The notes below the pieces were generated by a model that was given only the letters and a program-made list of their open reading frames with translations, was not told where the DNA came from and ran no database searches. Made by a program: the position numbers and the translations under genes. 64,000 nt of DNA, from positions 504,636 through 568,635 of the forward strand of contig QEOQ01000694.1 in NCBI GenBank assembly GCA_010279815.1, written 5' to 3'. Origin of the DNA: Brachionus plicatilis (lineage: Eukaryota; Rotifera; Eurotatoria; Ploima; Brachionidae). Shown here one piece after another: positions 1 through 12,175 of the stretch; position 1 is the first letter of the stretch, and each line of letters opens with the position of its first letter.

Positions 1-3000
1 TGACAGTAAGATGCAAAGGCAACTGTATTGCTTGCATTACAGTGTCTACTGTCTATTGCTGAAATGTACAAAATAAAGTCGGCTTTAATGCCTCCTTTTT
101 GTTTTCCTCTATTTGTACAACTTTTATTATTAACACAATATTTACATGTCTATTAATAATTGTTAACAATTAATTAAGTAGAATTTTTAAATTTTACATC
201 CAAATGTTCTTCTGGGATGGTAATGTAATCGCCGCATTTGGTTGTTTCAGAACAGTCTGTTTCACAAGCAACACTTTTTGTTGAATCATCGAATACTAGC
301 TGTAAATTTACACACGATCTTAATTATTAATTGAGATAAATAATAAGTTTTAATTAAAATGTTTATATCAAAATAAGGGTTTGGATTAACCTTCTCACAG
401 AAATAAAAAATAACCAATAAAATTAACATATGATTCTTGTAAATGTTTTTTACCTGCAAAGCTTAAACAATGCCCATTTAAAAAATTTTTAAACATAATT
501 TAAATTTCAAAAGTATTAAAATAAATTTTTCAAAAAATGATAGTCAAAAAACAAAAAGAAAGCTTTATTGTGTTGAATGATACTAATTAAAAAAATTCTG
601 GTAAAAAAGTAAGTACAAGATTTGAAATTAAGTTGACTAATTCAGCTTTAAAACTAACATTATTTTACAATAAATTTTTTGATGTTGTACAATTCAAAAG
701 AAAAGGAAGAGGCAGTAGGGTACATTTTCAAAAGAGATAAGTCATTTATTTAATTAAAAGATAAATGACTTATATAATGAGATATATAACTATTTGTTTT
801 TTAAATCTTTTAATTAAATAAATGACTTATCTCTTTATTTTTGACAAAATAATATATCATTGTACGGCCCATTTTCAAAAAAAATATTATCTTTAACGTT
901 CTTCTTAAAAAATTGTTATTTTCTTTTAAGGAGTTTATCAGTGTATTAAAAAGTGTTAAAAAAGCAACTTTTTTCGTTTTAAGATTTTTTCAAATATAAA
1001 GATTAGCAATTAAATGAAATTAATCAGAATTCTTTTATTTACTACTTAACAGAGTTGTTTAAAGATCCCAAAAAAAGTCTAAGTCCGGACTTTTTTTTTA
1101 AGAATTTTAAAAAATTTAAAGTCTTAGCTCGGACTTTAGAACAAAAAATAAAGTCCGGACTTAGACTTGACTTGTGACTTTTAAATAACTCTGCTAGTTA
1201 ATTAATTATTTCATTTTAATTATTATTTTCAAGAATTCAATTGTAAAATTTAATGAAATTTTTAGATTATTTTTTTTTAAATGAATTCGAACAAATTATT
1301 CCGGCTTTTAACATCTTGATAGCCACTACCCAATACTTGTTTATTAATAATAATATAATATGTCCCTTTCTATCCTAGTGGATAATGGGGAGGCGCTCAT
1401 CTCCTTTTCATGTACCTTTTTTGAGCAACGGATCCGACCTGACACAGAGGTTACTGCATCGAGTTGGTCATCTACACCGCTATTATTACCCAGTCGAAAC
1501 TTGTTTATTACTTCGATTTAATTTTATAAAATTGTAATTTAAATAGTAAAAATCAATAATAGTAATAATAAGCTACAACAGGTTAACTGTAGAGCAAGCT
1601 ATTGCTTGCTATGGTAGTAATTTTGCATGTAATAAAAAAAAAAAAAAAAACATTCATATACTACTGAATGACTGGATGACTTATAGATTTTTGATTATTT
1701 TTGGTTTTTTTAATTTGAATAATTTTTAATCACAAAATACCAGATTGATTCTGCATTAGAAACCCATGGAGTGTTTACAAGGGCTAGCTATGTGAATTTA
1801 ATTTAAAATAAGATAAACTTTAAAATTTTTTAATGGAAATTGATTTCAATTTAATTCAAATAATAAAAGGATAATGACAAATCAATTCGGTGAAATGGTA
1901 TATTTACACGGTGTAGTAAAACCATTTTTTTTAGAAAAAGCCATTTGCACATAGGACAGAATATGTCACAGTCACGTTATATAACCGACTCTCCATAGTT
2001 TTGTTTATATTGATTTTAAACAGTAGATTAATATTTATGGATAACATAAATATTTAGAAGCAATGATTGTAGATCCGCTATCAAACAACAGTTTATAACG
2101 GTTATTGCAACAGTCAATTAATAATAGTATAGTAAACATTTATTTTATTGTGGAATGATTGAGCTTTACTTCCTAGTTTTTATTTATATTCATTCTTAAT
2201 CTAGCATTAAGAACTTCACTATAAATTGTAGTTACTTATTCTTTATTTTTAGTTTTTTATATTCACTCTTATTTATTAAATAAATATTTTAAAACGAATT
2301 CGTTATCTTTTACTACGCCTAAAGTAGTGGCCAGACTTTAAGTGTAACAAATAGCTGATTTTTTTGCAAAAAATTGGTTTTACTAAAGTCGCTACAAAAT
2401 ATACTATTTTTCTGAATCGACATATTTAAAATCAACTTTGGGCATCTCTTTTTATTCAAAGATCTATGGTAATTTTTATTTTAACTATTCTTTCTAGTAA
2501 TTTATAGAGATATTTTTTCATATTTTTTGGCATAATAAAATATAAAAAAAAAATTTACCTTCCAAGAAGAATTGGAAAGTAGCGATATTTAACTTTTAAA
2601 CTGTTTTCCCAATATTTGATAGCCTCGGGTATTAAATAATCTTTGTACAATTTTAAAATATTTGACGGAAAGCTAGTTTTAAATTAAAAAAATTATTATT
2701 TATTTAAATTTTAATGTAATTACTCATAAAAGCTTTTGTCGTAATGAGTGTGAATGATTAAATTGGTTGGCTCGTCATAGCTAAGCTCTTTATTTATGTA
2801 AAATGGTATATGGCGATAATTTTTTGACCTTGGATGATTTCTTCTTTTGAAATTTGAAAATAACAGCTAAAAAATTTATTTGAAAAAAATTGATTATTCA
2901 CAAGGCAAAAAATAAAAAATAATGAAATGACTTCAAATATAAAAAAATTTGATGTCATCATTCAAAAAATTTACTACTTATAGCATATTTATATTATAAT

Positions 3001-3477
3001 AGTCAAGAGGACTATTTTGAGTTAATTAAAATGAGAGAAGAATTCTATTCTATGAAAGATCTTGTATATGAAGTCACATTATCATTATTTTGTTGACTTA
3101 ATAATATCTAAATAACTTTAAATTAAATTCATATTGAAAAATCTTAATAAATCTCTCTAAAGTTGAACTTTTTACAAATTTACTTTTCCAAATGGAGGCT
3201 AATTCGATTCAATAAATAAATAAATGGCATAATTTTTTATTTAATCAATTCAGAATTTCGGTTCTCAGCAACTATCAAGGAAAATTATTAAAAAAATTTC
3301 CTAAAATTTTTTTAATTTTGTTAAAAAAATCAAGCTTAGATTTAAAATAAAAATTACTTTTTCATTTTCTGGCAAAAAGTGGCAAATTTTCTTTTTTCGT
3401 ACAGGTAAGCATTCGATTATTTGGGCAAAGGAATACAGTGCTATAAAGCTAACAATAAGCAGTTTTAACTCTACCAT
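1..3477 (-). CDS. LMLN: Leishmanolysin-like (M8) metallopeptidase, N-terminal half, runs off left edge
   Basis: Five exons assembled on the minus strand: 3358-3477, 2724-2866, 2559-2672, 198-318 and 1-149 (continuing outside the window). All junctions are GT-AG and the phases agree. Exon 1 begins at an ATG (3475-3477) and encodes a hydrophobic signal peptide starting MVELKLLIVSFIALYSFAQ. The following exons show landmarks of the M8 family: IPFYINKELSYDEP, then YLIPEAIKYWENSLKV, then a cysteine-rich stretch containing TKCGDYITIPEEHLD, then GGIKADFILYISAID and VAFASYCQ. In animals the family (invadolysin) is a zinc metalloprotease. The HExxH zinc site normally lies just after the last residues seen here, so it falls beyond position 1 and activity cannot be judged. 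The introns are 491, 51, 2240 and 48 bp; the 2240-bp one (319-2558) holds several repeats listed below. Confidence 0.85.
731..836. repeat. Perfect 31-bp inverted repeat (hairpin)
   Basis: The arms 731-761 and 806-836 are exact reverse complements (beginning AAAGAGATAAGTCATTTATT). The 44-bp loop contains a further partial copy of the TAAATGACTTAT core. It lies inside the long intron of the leishmanolysin-like gene and is probably a short foldback transposon. Confidence 0.75.
1050..1196. mobile_element. Small palindromic MITE with AAGTCCGGACTT core
   Basis: The ends ACAGAGTTGTTTAAA and TTTAAATAACTCTG are imperfect inverted repeats. The interior repeats the word AGTCCGGACTT in both orientations. 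This is a foldback element within the leishmanolysin-like intron. Its GACTT-rich interior resembles the element at 8540-8897. Confidence 0.6.
1355..1484 (-). repeat. Dispersed GC-richer repeat, probable retroelement 3' end (copy 1)
   Basis: About 130 bp, nearly identical to the reverse complement of 57419-57547. Recognisable words are GGGGAGGCGCTCATCTCC and ATCTACACCGCTATT. In the other copy the sequence is followed directly by a long (TTA)n run, the usual look of a LINE or SINE 3' end with a microsatellite tail. Here the tail side reads TAATAATATAATA at 1345-1358. Confidence 0.6.
1911..2386. repeat. Weak inverted repeat, possible decayed DNA transposon
   Basis: GTAGTAAAACCATTTTTTT near 1911-1932 is partly complementary to AAAAAATTGGTTTTACTAAA near 2363-2383. 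The interior shows no coding sequence. This could be an old element inside the leishmanolysin-like intron or chance similarity in AT-rich DNA. Confidence 0.3.
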
Positions 3478-3892
3478 AATGGATCCAAAAACCAGTAAAC
3501 CATTGTGACGTTCAAATAAATCAGTCTATAATTAAAGTAATGTGTTTTGAATAAAAAAATATTTTTCGACTGGGCTACAATAAAAAGAGTATGAATCAGT
3601 TAAATAATTAAGGACCTCATAATCCAGCAATAGAAAAGCTAGCAAAGTGCTGATAAGATAAATGATACGATAAGAATGGGAGCTATCTGATCAAAAGCTC
3701 TATAATTGTTTTCAATCATTGTTGGCCAGTTTATTTGCTCTAATAAATCCTCTATCAGATATTTACTATATTTAAAGTACATATTAAACCTTATAGAACG
3801 AAATGATAATTATCATGATGGTAATAAACCTATTCACTTTAGGGCTCTTAATCGAGGATATGTTTCGATCTTAGATTTGTAAAATTTATAAT

Positions 3893-3989
3893 TTATGAAT
3901 TTGGTTTATTATAATTCTCTAGTTCTTTTCGAACCAAATTGACTACATATATGTCTTTGCGGTATTTATGCATCGCTTCTGTATCCCTT
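3893..3989 (-). CDS. Possible orphan terminal exon, unknown protein
   Basis: About 32 minus-strand codons ending in TAA read RDTEAMHKYRKDIYVVNLVR and then KELENYNKPNS. The balanced, charged composition stands out in this AT-rich area and could be the last exon of a gene upstream of the leishmanolysin-like start, 416 bp away on the same strand. AACAAAG just before it could serve as a splice acceptor. I could not find partner exons and do not recognise the family. Confidence 0.25.
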
Positions 3990-5980
3990 TGTTTATTTAA
4001 CTAACTTTTCGAAAAACATAATATTCTTCAAGTATGATAAATAACTGATATTTTTGTTGGTTAAATATTTTAGGCCTAGAAATAGTCTAATTATTTTCAA
4101 ATTAAAAAATAATATTGATGCTAATGAAAAAATATTTATGTTTACGTTAAAAAAATGTCTACAATTAAAGATTAAAATAATATCAGATAACATGAATCTT
4201 AATGATATATTAATTAGAATTTGAATTATAAAAATTGATCCCAATTTTCTTCTGTAATTGAAATTTATCTATTTAAAATTAGTGATTATACTTAAATTTT
4301 TTTGTTTAGCCATAATTGGATCTATAAAGCTTTATGAAATTGTTTAATTATCAAAATTTCTCTTTAATAAAAAATTTAGAATTCATTTTTCTATAATTTA
4401 GGCAAAAGCTGGCATTTATTAAAGAAAAACGCAAAAAATTCAATAATTAAAAATAAATCTTTTAAGACTAAGTAAATAAATATTTTTAATTAGATCTAAA
4501 TATCAAGTAAAAATAATAAATAAATTAGTTTTAATAACTGGTTATGAAATTGCTTTTAACGTTTATTTGAAATCAATATTTTTAACAAAATGTGATTTAA
4601 AAAATTTTAAAATAATTAAAAAAATTTAAAATAAAATTATTATTTTGGAACAATTTTTATGCATCCTATTTAAATGTTTGATTTCGAGATTAGTTTTAAA
4701 ATTATTTTTTCTTATTAAAAATTATTAACCCTATTAAGTCGTTTTAATGCAATATTTTTGCATTCGAACAAAAATTCATAATACATCAATCCTTTCTGTA
4801 ACAAAAGATAGTTTATTAAACGATTGCAAGGAAATTTTATTTTTTAAAGAAGAAAAGTTCATCCAGTGAAATGACTTGAAAAATAAAATTTCCTTGAAAA
4901 TTAAGTTTTGATTTCCATAAACAAACTTTTTTTTTTTTTAGTTTTTTTTCAATTCGATCGTTTCAATTCCAAAAAACTTGAATAAATTTTTTACTATAAG
5001 GAATAATTTAATCCTATAAAATGCTTAAAAATTAACAGCTTTGCTTTATCCGAAAATATATGCCTGCAACAACTTAGCAAAGTAATTGCACAGTTGATAA
5101 GAATACTTTTTAATGGCTTGCAAAGTGGAGAGTATTTTTCAGACTTATTTTAATGCATTAAGCAGATTTCCCTAAAATTACGAACTAAATTAGTAAACAA
5201 GTTTTCAAGTTTTTATGAATTGAAAGATCAATTTTAAAAAAATTCACAACCCATTGTTTTTTTTCCTTAAAAATTGATTTATTGAATTTTTCAATTAAAT
5301 TTAGATACATTTTTTCATTCAAAATAATAGATGCAAAACAAAACTTTTTCCTTCCAAAAATTTTAATTAAACGCACGTCGACTCAATATTTTATAAAATT
5401 TTAGTTTCCATATTCTTTAGGCAATTGATGTCAGATTTTAATATCATTTTTCTCTATAAAAAACTTCAAATTTTGTGCTTTGTAATTGGTAACCAAAAAA
5501 TTTCTTTCATAAATATTTTAGGCCCATGAAAGCTAATAATGACTAAAATTGACAACTTTTATCAGGTAAAAAAAAACTCATCGAGTGAATGAAAGACGTT
5601 TAAGCTCACACAAGATACATTTATTTAAGTAAATGTCCCCGGAGAACATAATTTTATTTAAAAAAAAAATTAATGAAAAATGACACAAAAGATTTTAGTG
5701 ACAATATAAGTGATGGTGTAAAAATATAATAGAAGGTAAATTATTTTAATGATCATAAAAACTCTGTGATCAAAAGATCAAGAGAAATCATTTTAAGCTT
5801 AGTAAATAACATAAAATATCATAAAATATTTGATTTCCAACAAACCGTACAAACATAAAATCTAAAGATTCAAACATTTGTTGTAAAAAAGAACAAAAAT
5901 CAAAATTAACCAATTTCTAAAGCTGTTTTAGTTTTGATGGAAGACCTCTTTTCAATTTTGCACCAACTTAACTAACTATT
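3990..5980. other. AT-rich gene-free stretch
   Basis: I see no convincing gene. One plus-strand ATG reading MTKIDNFYQ at about 5539 is followed at once by a GTAAAA donor-like site and preceded by an acceptor-like TATTTTAG; it could be a tiny first exon, but no next exon was found. Open frames on the minus strand at 3993-4244 and 5185-5376 are low-complexity and look non-coding. Confidence 0.4.
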
Positions 5981-5983
5981 AAC

Positions 5984-8079
5984 ATTATTATTATTTATTT
6001 GTTTTTCTGTTCGAGCATAGGCTCCTTCAGATAAAAAAAAAATAAATAAATAAAATAAAATAAGATAAAATAAAATAATTAAAACAGTTTAAAAACTTTT
6101 AAATTTTAAATAAGTTATTTTTCATTTATGAATGAAAGGATGAGATACAAAAATAGTAATTAAAGAGCTGGGAGAAAAAAGAAAAAAAACAAAAAAAAAA
6201 AACAAAAAATATAGATAAGATCTTAAGAGTTAGAAAATTTTTGTATAATTAGGTAGCAGCTACATATAGGAGTGGGATTCGTAATAAATCTAGAATCAAA
6301 GCCTCTTTGATACTCCGAAACAAGTCTTTTAGTCAATGAAACTGAATAATCAAGAGCATTACGAAGGTAATTTTCTAAGAGATTGCTTAATCTGTGGTCA
6401 ATTTTACTGATATTCAATTTATTTTCCGCTTCATAGAATAATGATTCAGAGGAGGTTCTGAGAGGAAGTTTTAGAATGCATCTAACAGCAGTATTTTGAA
6501 TAAATTGTAACTTTTGTAAACCTGATTCGGAGAATGAGTTTTACAAAAGTTAAAACCAAGAAATTTATTAGTTTTAGAATAGGGAATTGTTTTGTTGAAC
6601 AACTGAAGTCTAAAGGTATTATTAAATTTCTTATTTTTTGTGAAAATTGTGTAGCTACATTTATTTGGGCACATTTTCATCTTCCATTTGCATAACCATG
6701 GCTCTATTTCTTTTAAATAGTTATTTATTTCTCTTTCAATTCTTCCTGTCTTTTTAAATATGAAGAAAGTAATTAGATCATCAGCAAACAGGAGTGAGTA
6801 TTTTTTGTTCGAAATATCAGCTTTGGGAACATCATTAATAAATATGCTAAAGAGTAAGGGGCTTATTACTGAGCCTTGTGGAACGCCTGCCCTAATTGGA
6901 AATGAATTTGATGTAAAGTCATTAATTTTTACCTTGAAAGATCTGTGACACAAGAATGATCGTATCCAGAGGATAAGATAGTCAGGTATTTGAGCTTTAA
7001 TTAGTTTATAGAAAAGACCTTCATGCCAAACCTTATCAAATGCCTTAGAAATATCAAAAAAGAGACCGCACACCTTTTTAGATCTGCAAAAAGACTCAGA
7101 TATTTTTTGAATCAAAAAGATAAGGTTGTCTGCAGTCTTCCTTAATCGTCTAAAGCCAGATTGTTCATTTGCTAGTATTTTATTATTTTCAACATATGAA
7201 TAAAGTCTATTGTAAACTATCCTTCCTAACTATCCAGTAATTTTCCAAAACAACTCGTAACACTTATTGGACGATAGTTATTAGGGTCGGAAGGAAACTC
7301 TTTTTTTTTTAAAATCATAGAAATTTTGGCGATCTTCCAAGCTTCAGGGAAAAAATCATTTTTTAAGCAAAGGTTAAAGAACTCTAGGACTCTTATTAGG
7401 AAAGGATTCGGAAGATTTTTTAGCATTTTATTATGGATTCCATCAAAACCCATTGCCGATTGATCTTTAGCTTTGTTGATAGCTTCTTTTAGCTCGGATA
7501 GTTTAATTTCAACAAATTTAATACTCTGTTTCTTGTTAAAGTAATCATTGACAAATTTATGAACTTCTCTATCAGAACTAACATTGATAAAGTCATTATT
7601 CAAACTAAATGTATCTTTAAGAATTTCACCAAAGCAGTTACCTATATCGATTTCTGAGTCAAAAATGCTATTTTTATACTCAAGTTTATTAATTTTGTAA
7701 TATGATTTTGATTTTCTAAATTTGTTTATCTTATTCCAAAACGGTTTACTAGATTTTGGGTTTTTGCCTATTTTATTAATGAAATTTGACCAATTTTTGT
7801 TTCTAAACTCTCTTAATTTATATCTCAATTCACTTGTTAATTTGTTGTATAAAGGCCTAAATTCTGCATATTTTGATTTTAATCTTTTTGCTTTCCTTCT
7901 TTGTCTAATTGTATCAATAATGTCTCTTGGTAATGTTTGCCTAAATAATTTACAAGATTTAACTGGGATAGTTAAATCTTGTAACATTGTCTTCTTTTAC
8001 CTTTTAAGTACTTTTTTAGGTTTAAGCTTATTTTTGAAGTTGGTAAATCGGTTGACGGTGGTAACTAATTTTTATTAAT
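5984..8079 (-). mobile_element. 5'-truncated, broken non-LTR retrotransposon (Jockey/CR1-like LINE)
   Basis: Reverse transcriptase of a non-LTR element read on the minus strand. The pre-RT linker and fingers (7226-7987) include NNYRPISVTSCFGKLL. The palm (6471-7115) includes LFFDISKAFDKVWHEGL, GVPQGSVISPLLFSIFIND and the catalytic LLFADDLITFF. A C-terminal piece (6223-6417) includes NPTPICSCYL. It is dead: a stop and frameshift separate finger and palm near 7200-7226, and the frame breaks near 6540, where roughly 90 codons between FLGFNF and the C-terminal part appear deleted. The apurinic endonuclease domain is absent (5' truncation near 8079). The 3' end carries the GGAGC/GCTCG hairpin motif shared with copies at 21.9, 22.3 and 52.7 kb and ends in an ACAAATAAATAATAATAAT tail. 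Confidence 0.85.
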
Positions 8080-8539
8080 TTTGTAATATTTTGATTAAAT
8101 CAATAAGATTTTTTATCACAGAAACAGCAAAAAAGTACTCCGCGTGTGTCATTGACAATTCGTTTCCCAACTCTATTTTGAACTCTACAGAACATAAGGA
8201 GAATGAGTTGGATGCGAAGCAATCGGATGGAATCAATTGGACTTAGTTAAATTTTTTTCATGTTTTAAATATTTTTTTAAGTCACCTATCTGACGGTCTT
8301 AAAAAATAATCAGTCCTGACAATTGAAATCTATCTTAATTACATTTTTTCAAATGTGAATATCTCTAATATATTATCATAAAACTTGTTAAAATTGTCAA
8401 ACTTTATTAAAAAAAAATTATAAAAAGAACGATTTAAAAATAATTTTATTTTCATTAAAAATAAAATTAAAGCTAAAAATTTGAGATGTAATAGTCGAAA
8501 TGACATCCACTACTAACCTAAATTGGTCTAAAAATGTAT

Positions 8540-8897
8540 CCGGAACAGACTTGTGCGTAAGTCAATAAGTCAAAGTCAAGTCAGGGATTTGACTTAAGAT
8601 ATTTTTTTTAAAAGTTAAGTAATTTGAATTGACTTTACTTCAAATGACTTGAATTTTTTTTGGGAAAGTCAATAAAAAATGGATAAAAAGCATCTAATCC
8701 TAATTATGATTCTTTAGATTTTAATATTATTCATATTAGAAAATTAATTAGAAGATTTTTTTATCAAAATCTTTCGAAAACAAAAATTAAATTTTTTGAA
8801 ATTAAGTCAATTTACAGTCAAGTCAAGTCAAATGAATTAACTTTAAAATGACTTAAAAATGACTTCAATTTTTGACTTACGCACACGTCTGATCCGG
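8540..8897. mobile_element. Palindromic MITE with CCGGA ends
   Basis: The left end CCGGAACAGACTTGTGCG and the right end CGCACACGTCTGATCCGG are imperfect inverted repeats. The AAGTCAA/TTGACTT words continue inward for about 60 bp on each side. The 358-bp interior has no coding sequence. It is a non-autonomous DNA element of unknown superfamily. Confidence 0.65.
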
Positions 8898-9094
8898 AAA
8901 GACTCACAACATTTTTGGTGAAAATTGATTACAAATTATAGATATTTACGTTAATTCAGTAAAAATAACAAAATTAATTTTCGAGAAAGAAAAAAAATCG
9001 TTTTTTTTCACTATTTTGCAGTAATTCTATGTAAATACCCAAAAATAAGCTAAAAATAATTTAAACTCATTCTAATTTAAAAAAAGGTTTATTC

Positions 9095-9543
9095 GGGTCT
9101 AGGTAATTATGTGACCGGCCGTTCACAACTTTCGTGACCTAAATTTTTTCTCGTATTATGTGACCCGAGCTGTTCACAACTTTCGTGACCTGAAATTATG
9201 TGATCAAAAAATTTTAAAAGTGATCTCATTTTTTTTAAATTGATCACATAATTCATTTAATGGTCAAAAAATTTATTTCTGGTTCACATTATTCTTTTCT
9301 TGATCACAAAATTTTTCTTTTGATCACATGATTATGTAAAGTAAAATTTGCTAAAAATTACAAACTGTTAAGATCACTGAATGAAAATTATTATTAATTT
9401 CTGGTTCACATTATTCTTATCTGGGTCACATTTTTTCATTTTAGACCACATTATTTGACAAAATTTTTTATTCTTTATTTTTTGATCACATAATTTCAGG
9501 TCACGAAAGTTGTGAACGGCCGGTCACATAATTACCTAGACCC
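9095..9543. mobile_element. GGGTCT-ended transposon 1, with GATCACA-word array and 8-bp TSD
   Basis: A 449-bp element with an inverted repeat of roughly 45 bp. It starts GGGTCTAGGTAATTATGTGA and ends in the complementary TAGACCC. The 8-bp sequence GTTTATTC directly flanks both ends (9087-9094 and 9544-9551), a clean target-site duplication. The interior is an array of related words (GTGACC, GATCACA, GGTTCACA) spaced every 15-30 bp. No ORF is present. It shares its end sequence and design with 32768-33924. Confidence 0.75.
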
Positions 9544-9763
9544 GTTTATTCCAAGAGTCAATAAAATTAAGCTGTAAAAAAAAGTGTTGACATTGCATAA
9601 AAATTTTAGATTAAAATTATATTCGCTATCGATAAAAAACAATTTTATTTTTAAATATTTATTTTTTCATAATTCTTTCATTCAATGAAAACTAAAAATC
9701 GACTTGGATCAAAGTTAAGGCTTTTTCTTTTTGATTTTTGAAGAATGAAAAATTTTAAAAAGA

Positions 9764-11332
9764 TCAATTAGAAAAATTTTCGAATAAAAATTTATAATAT
9801 TCAAAATCTAAGAAGAGATTTTGAATTGAATATTCTATGTTGAGACCCAAATCACTATCTCTAAAGTGGCTAAAATAGCCAATTTTTAAAGGAACACTGA
9901 CTTTTCTGCTTTCTTTTGTAATCGTCCAAGCAAAATGCTGATTATACGAAAGAGTGTAGTCGGTATTGTAAATAGATTTTCCAGCTCGATTATTAACTAA
10001 AGCCCCAATATAGTTGTTCCATTTAGGATTCAAATCGCTATTTTGAAAAATTGTTTTATTCATACAATCGAATAACCAGATATTTTGTTTGAATGAATTG
10101 AGTAAATTCTGATCATTTGAGTTTTTGCTCGTAAATCTCAATCGAATTCCGGAAGAAGAGTACTCTAAATTTTGAGTTTCATTTGATTTCAAAATTTTCA
10201 TAATAATTTCGTGTTTGATAAGCATATTTACATTTTCAAATTGAAAATATGCCACTTTGTTCCCATATTTTCTTTCCAACTTTTCAATATAATCATAAAT
10301 TTTAACAAATTTTATATCATCATTTTTTTCACATATTTTTGATTCATTGACATTCTTAACGTGATCGGTTTCAAAGGACCTCGGAAAAATAAACTCATCA
10401 AAGTCATAATTACTAATGTATTGATATTCATGGCGATTTTTCATTAAACAATCATTAGAATTTAGACGCTCATGTGTATTTTTAATATAGTGATCTCGAA
10501 GATCAAAATTTATCTTCATTGATAACAAACATGAATCTAGAAGTGTCTTGTATTCTGAATTTTGAGGAAATTCGTTCACTTTTTGCTTGTGCCATTTACA
10601 AATGTTATTCTCGGTAATTTCGTGACCAATTATTTGAATGAAAGATCCAAATTTCTTATCTAACAATTCAAAATAATCTTCAGGATTATCTAAAAAATAC
10701 AAAACAACTTTTTCATATCCGATTTTTTTCTGAATATCCAGCCAATTTATTAGCTTTAATTTTTTGGAAGAATCCAAATGGTTGATTGTATGTACACAAT
10801 TGATAATTTTTTTTTTCTTGGCTTCATTTTTGTTTAAAATAATAGGTTTTTGATATAAAACAAATTTATTTTCGAATTTTTTTTGGTCAAAATCACGCAT
10901 ATCAATCAATGCGACCAATATTTCATCCAAATTTTGAATATTCTTTTCCAAATTGCAGCTAATTTTGTACAACTTGTTCACTTTATATTTTGTTTGCATT
11001 AAGCTAATAGTTAAAGTATTAGAAACTGGAATAAAATAAAAATTGCCCTGATTAGTTACAAGGCATCTTATATGCTCGGATTTATAATCTTGAATATAAT
11101 TTAAAGTTTCTATTTGAATCCTAGTATTGTTTGAATCTAATTTAACAACACTAGAGTATTGACTAATTTTTCCATTAACAATAAAATTATTTGAATTGAA
11201 AATATTCTCATTAAATGAATTGTTAAGGTAAACAAAATTTCTTGATGAAACTTTTACATTAGTCCAGATAAAATAAAGTACTGGGATAAAAATAAAACAA
11301 AAAAGAAAGAATATTTTTTGTTTTTTGACCAT
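9764..11332 (-). CDS. Glycosyltransferase family 92 (DUF23) protein
   Basis: A single-exon ORF of 522 residues with a type II membrane layout: a short basic start (MVKKQK), a transmembrane anchor at about 7-24, then a lumenal catalytic region. GT92 hallmarks are visible: CVHTINHLDSSKKLKLINWL with IGYEKVVLYFLD (about 179-217), and NDCLMKNRHEYQYISNYDFDEFIFPR, positions about 293-318, which carries the acidic DFDE motif expected for metal and nucleotide-sugar binding. GT92 members characterised elsewhere add galactose to N-glycan cores; the substrate here is unknown. The ATG follows an AT-rich 5' flank, and that flank plus the anchor is duplicated at 12.05-12.17 kb. The gene is intronless, unlike several neighbours. 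Confidence 0.88.
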   Translation of the reverse strand: MVKKQKIFFLFCFIFIPVLYFIWTNVKVSSRNFVYLNNSFNENIFNSNNFIVNGKISQYSSVVKLDSNNTRIQIETLNYIQDYKSEHIRCLVTNQGNFYFIPVSNTLTISLMQTKYKVNKLYKISCNLEKNIQNLDEILVALIDMRDFDQKKFENKFVLYQKPIILNKNEAKKKKIINCVHTINHLDSSKKLKLINWLDIQKKIGYEKVVLYFLDNPEDYFELLDKKFGSFIQIIGHEITENNICKWHKQKVNEFPQNSEYKTLLDSCLLSMKINFDLRDHYIKNTHERLNSNDCLMKNRHEYQYISNYDFDEFIFPRSFETDHVKNVNESKICEKNDDIKFVKIYDYIEKLERKYGNKVAYFQFENVNMLIKHEIIMKILKSNETQNLEYSSSGIRLRFTSKNSNDQNLLNSFKQNIWLFDCMNKTIFQNSDLNPKWNNYIGALVNNRAGKSIYNTDYTLSYNQHFAWTITKESRKVSVPLKIGYFSHFRDSDLGLNIEYSIQNLFLDFEYYKFLFENFSN

Positions 11333-11676
11333 AATACCAATTCGAAATTATCACATAAAAAACAATATCTTACCAGTTAAATTTATATTTTTTATTATTA
11401 TCAAATTGGTTTTAAAAACAAAAAATTGATTTGAAAATTTACGATATTAGTTTATGATTAAATTTTTAAACGATAAGCTATTTTATTATGTAAATTTTTA
11501 ATCTTATCTTTTTTAATTTTAGATTGCAACTTATTCATTCAAATCGTTAAGCAAATTTTTTTAAGAAATATTGTTTTTAAATTTACAACTAAAAATTAAT
11601 TAAATTTTAAAACTTTTTGAAAACTTTTTACACAAATGCCACCTCTCTTGTTAAGAAATGGAGCAATTTTAAATCA

Positions 11677-11871
11677 TTATTTACATTTCGAAATTTTCTT
11701 CATGTTATTCTCATCACCGAGATATGGTGTTATATCCATGGCATAACCATACTTGACTACTACAGACCCCCTTATGCCATCTGTTAGACAAATTTTGGAA
11801 TATGAACTTCTAGCAGCCTTGCAGATCTGCTTTTTGTTAAATTTTCTCGTAGCCAGTGACAGATACTTCCT
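11677..11871 (-). pseudogene. Decayed coding fragment, unknown family
   Basis: A minus-strand open frame of about 64 codons contains ATRKFNKKQICKAARSSYSK and YAMDITPYLGDENNMKKI and ends in TAA. The frame can be followed upstream to about 12040 only through three in-frame stops. The composition is clearly protein-like, but I do not recognise the family. It sits where the body of the duplicated GT92 gene would be expected. Confidence 0.35.
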
Positions 11872-12049
11872 AGAATAAGGACTGCCCTGAATATCTAAGC
11901 ATCATGAATAAGAACTTCCTAACCTAACATAGTGTTATCTTTGAGACAAAATTCAAGTAATATCCTCGATCTGGTCATTACAAACGTTCGATTCAGAATC
12001 TTTAGTGGAGTCCATGGTCACCTTCTTTTCTAACATTACCTTATTAAAG

Positions 12050-12133
12050 CTAAATTTTGAAATTACTCCAGATAAAATTAAGTACTGGGATAAAAATTAA
12101 ACAAAAAAAGAATAATTCAGTTTTATTGACCAT
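12050..12133 (-). pseudogene. Truncated duplicate of the GT92 gene 5' end
   Basis: The ATG-initiated 27-codon frame reads MVNKTELFFFCLIFIPVLNF, closely matching the signal anchor of the GT92 gene at 11332, and then hits TAG. The similarity extends through the 5' flank (12134-12175 versus 11333-11375). Only the promoter-proximal region and membrane anchor are duplicated; the downstream sequence is unrelated, so this is a broken tandem paralogue. Confidence 0.7.
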
Positions 12134-12175
12134 CATGCCAAATCGATTTTATCAAAAAAAAATATATCAGTTAAA

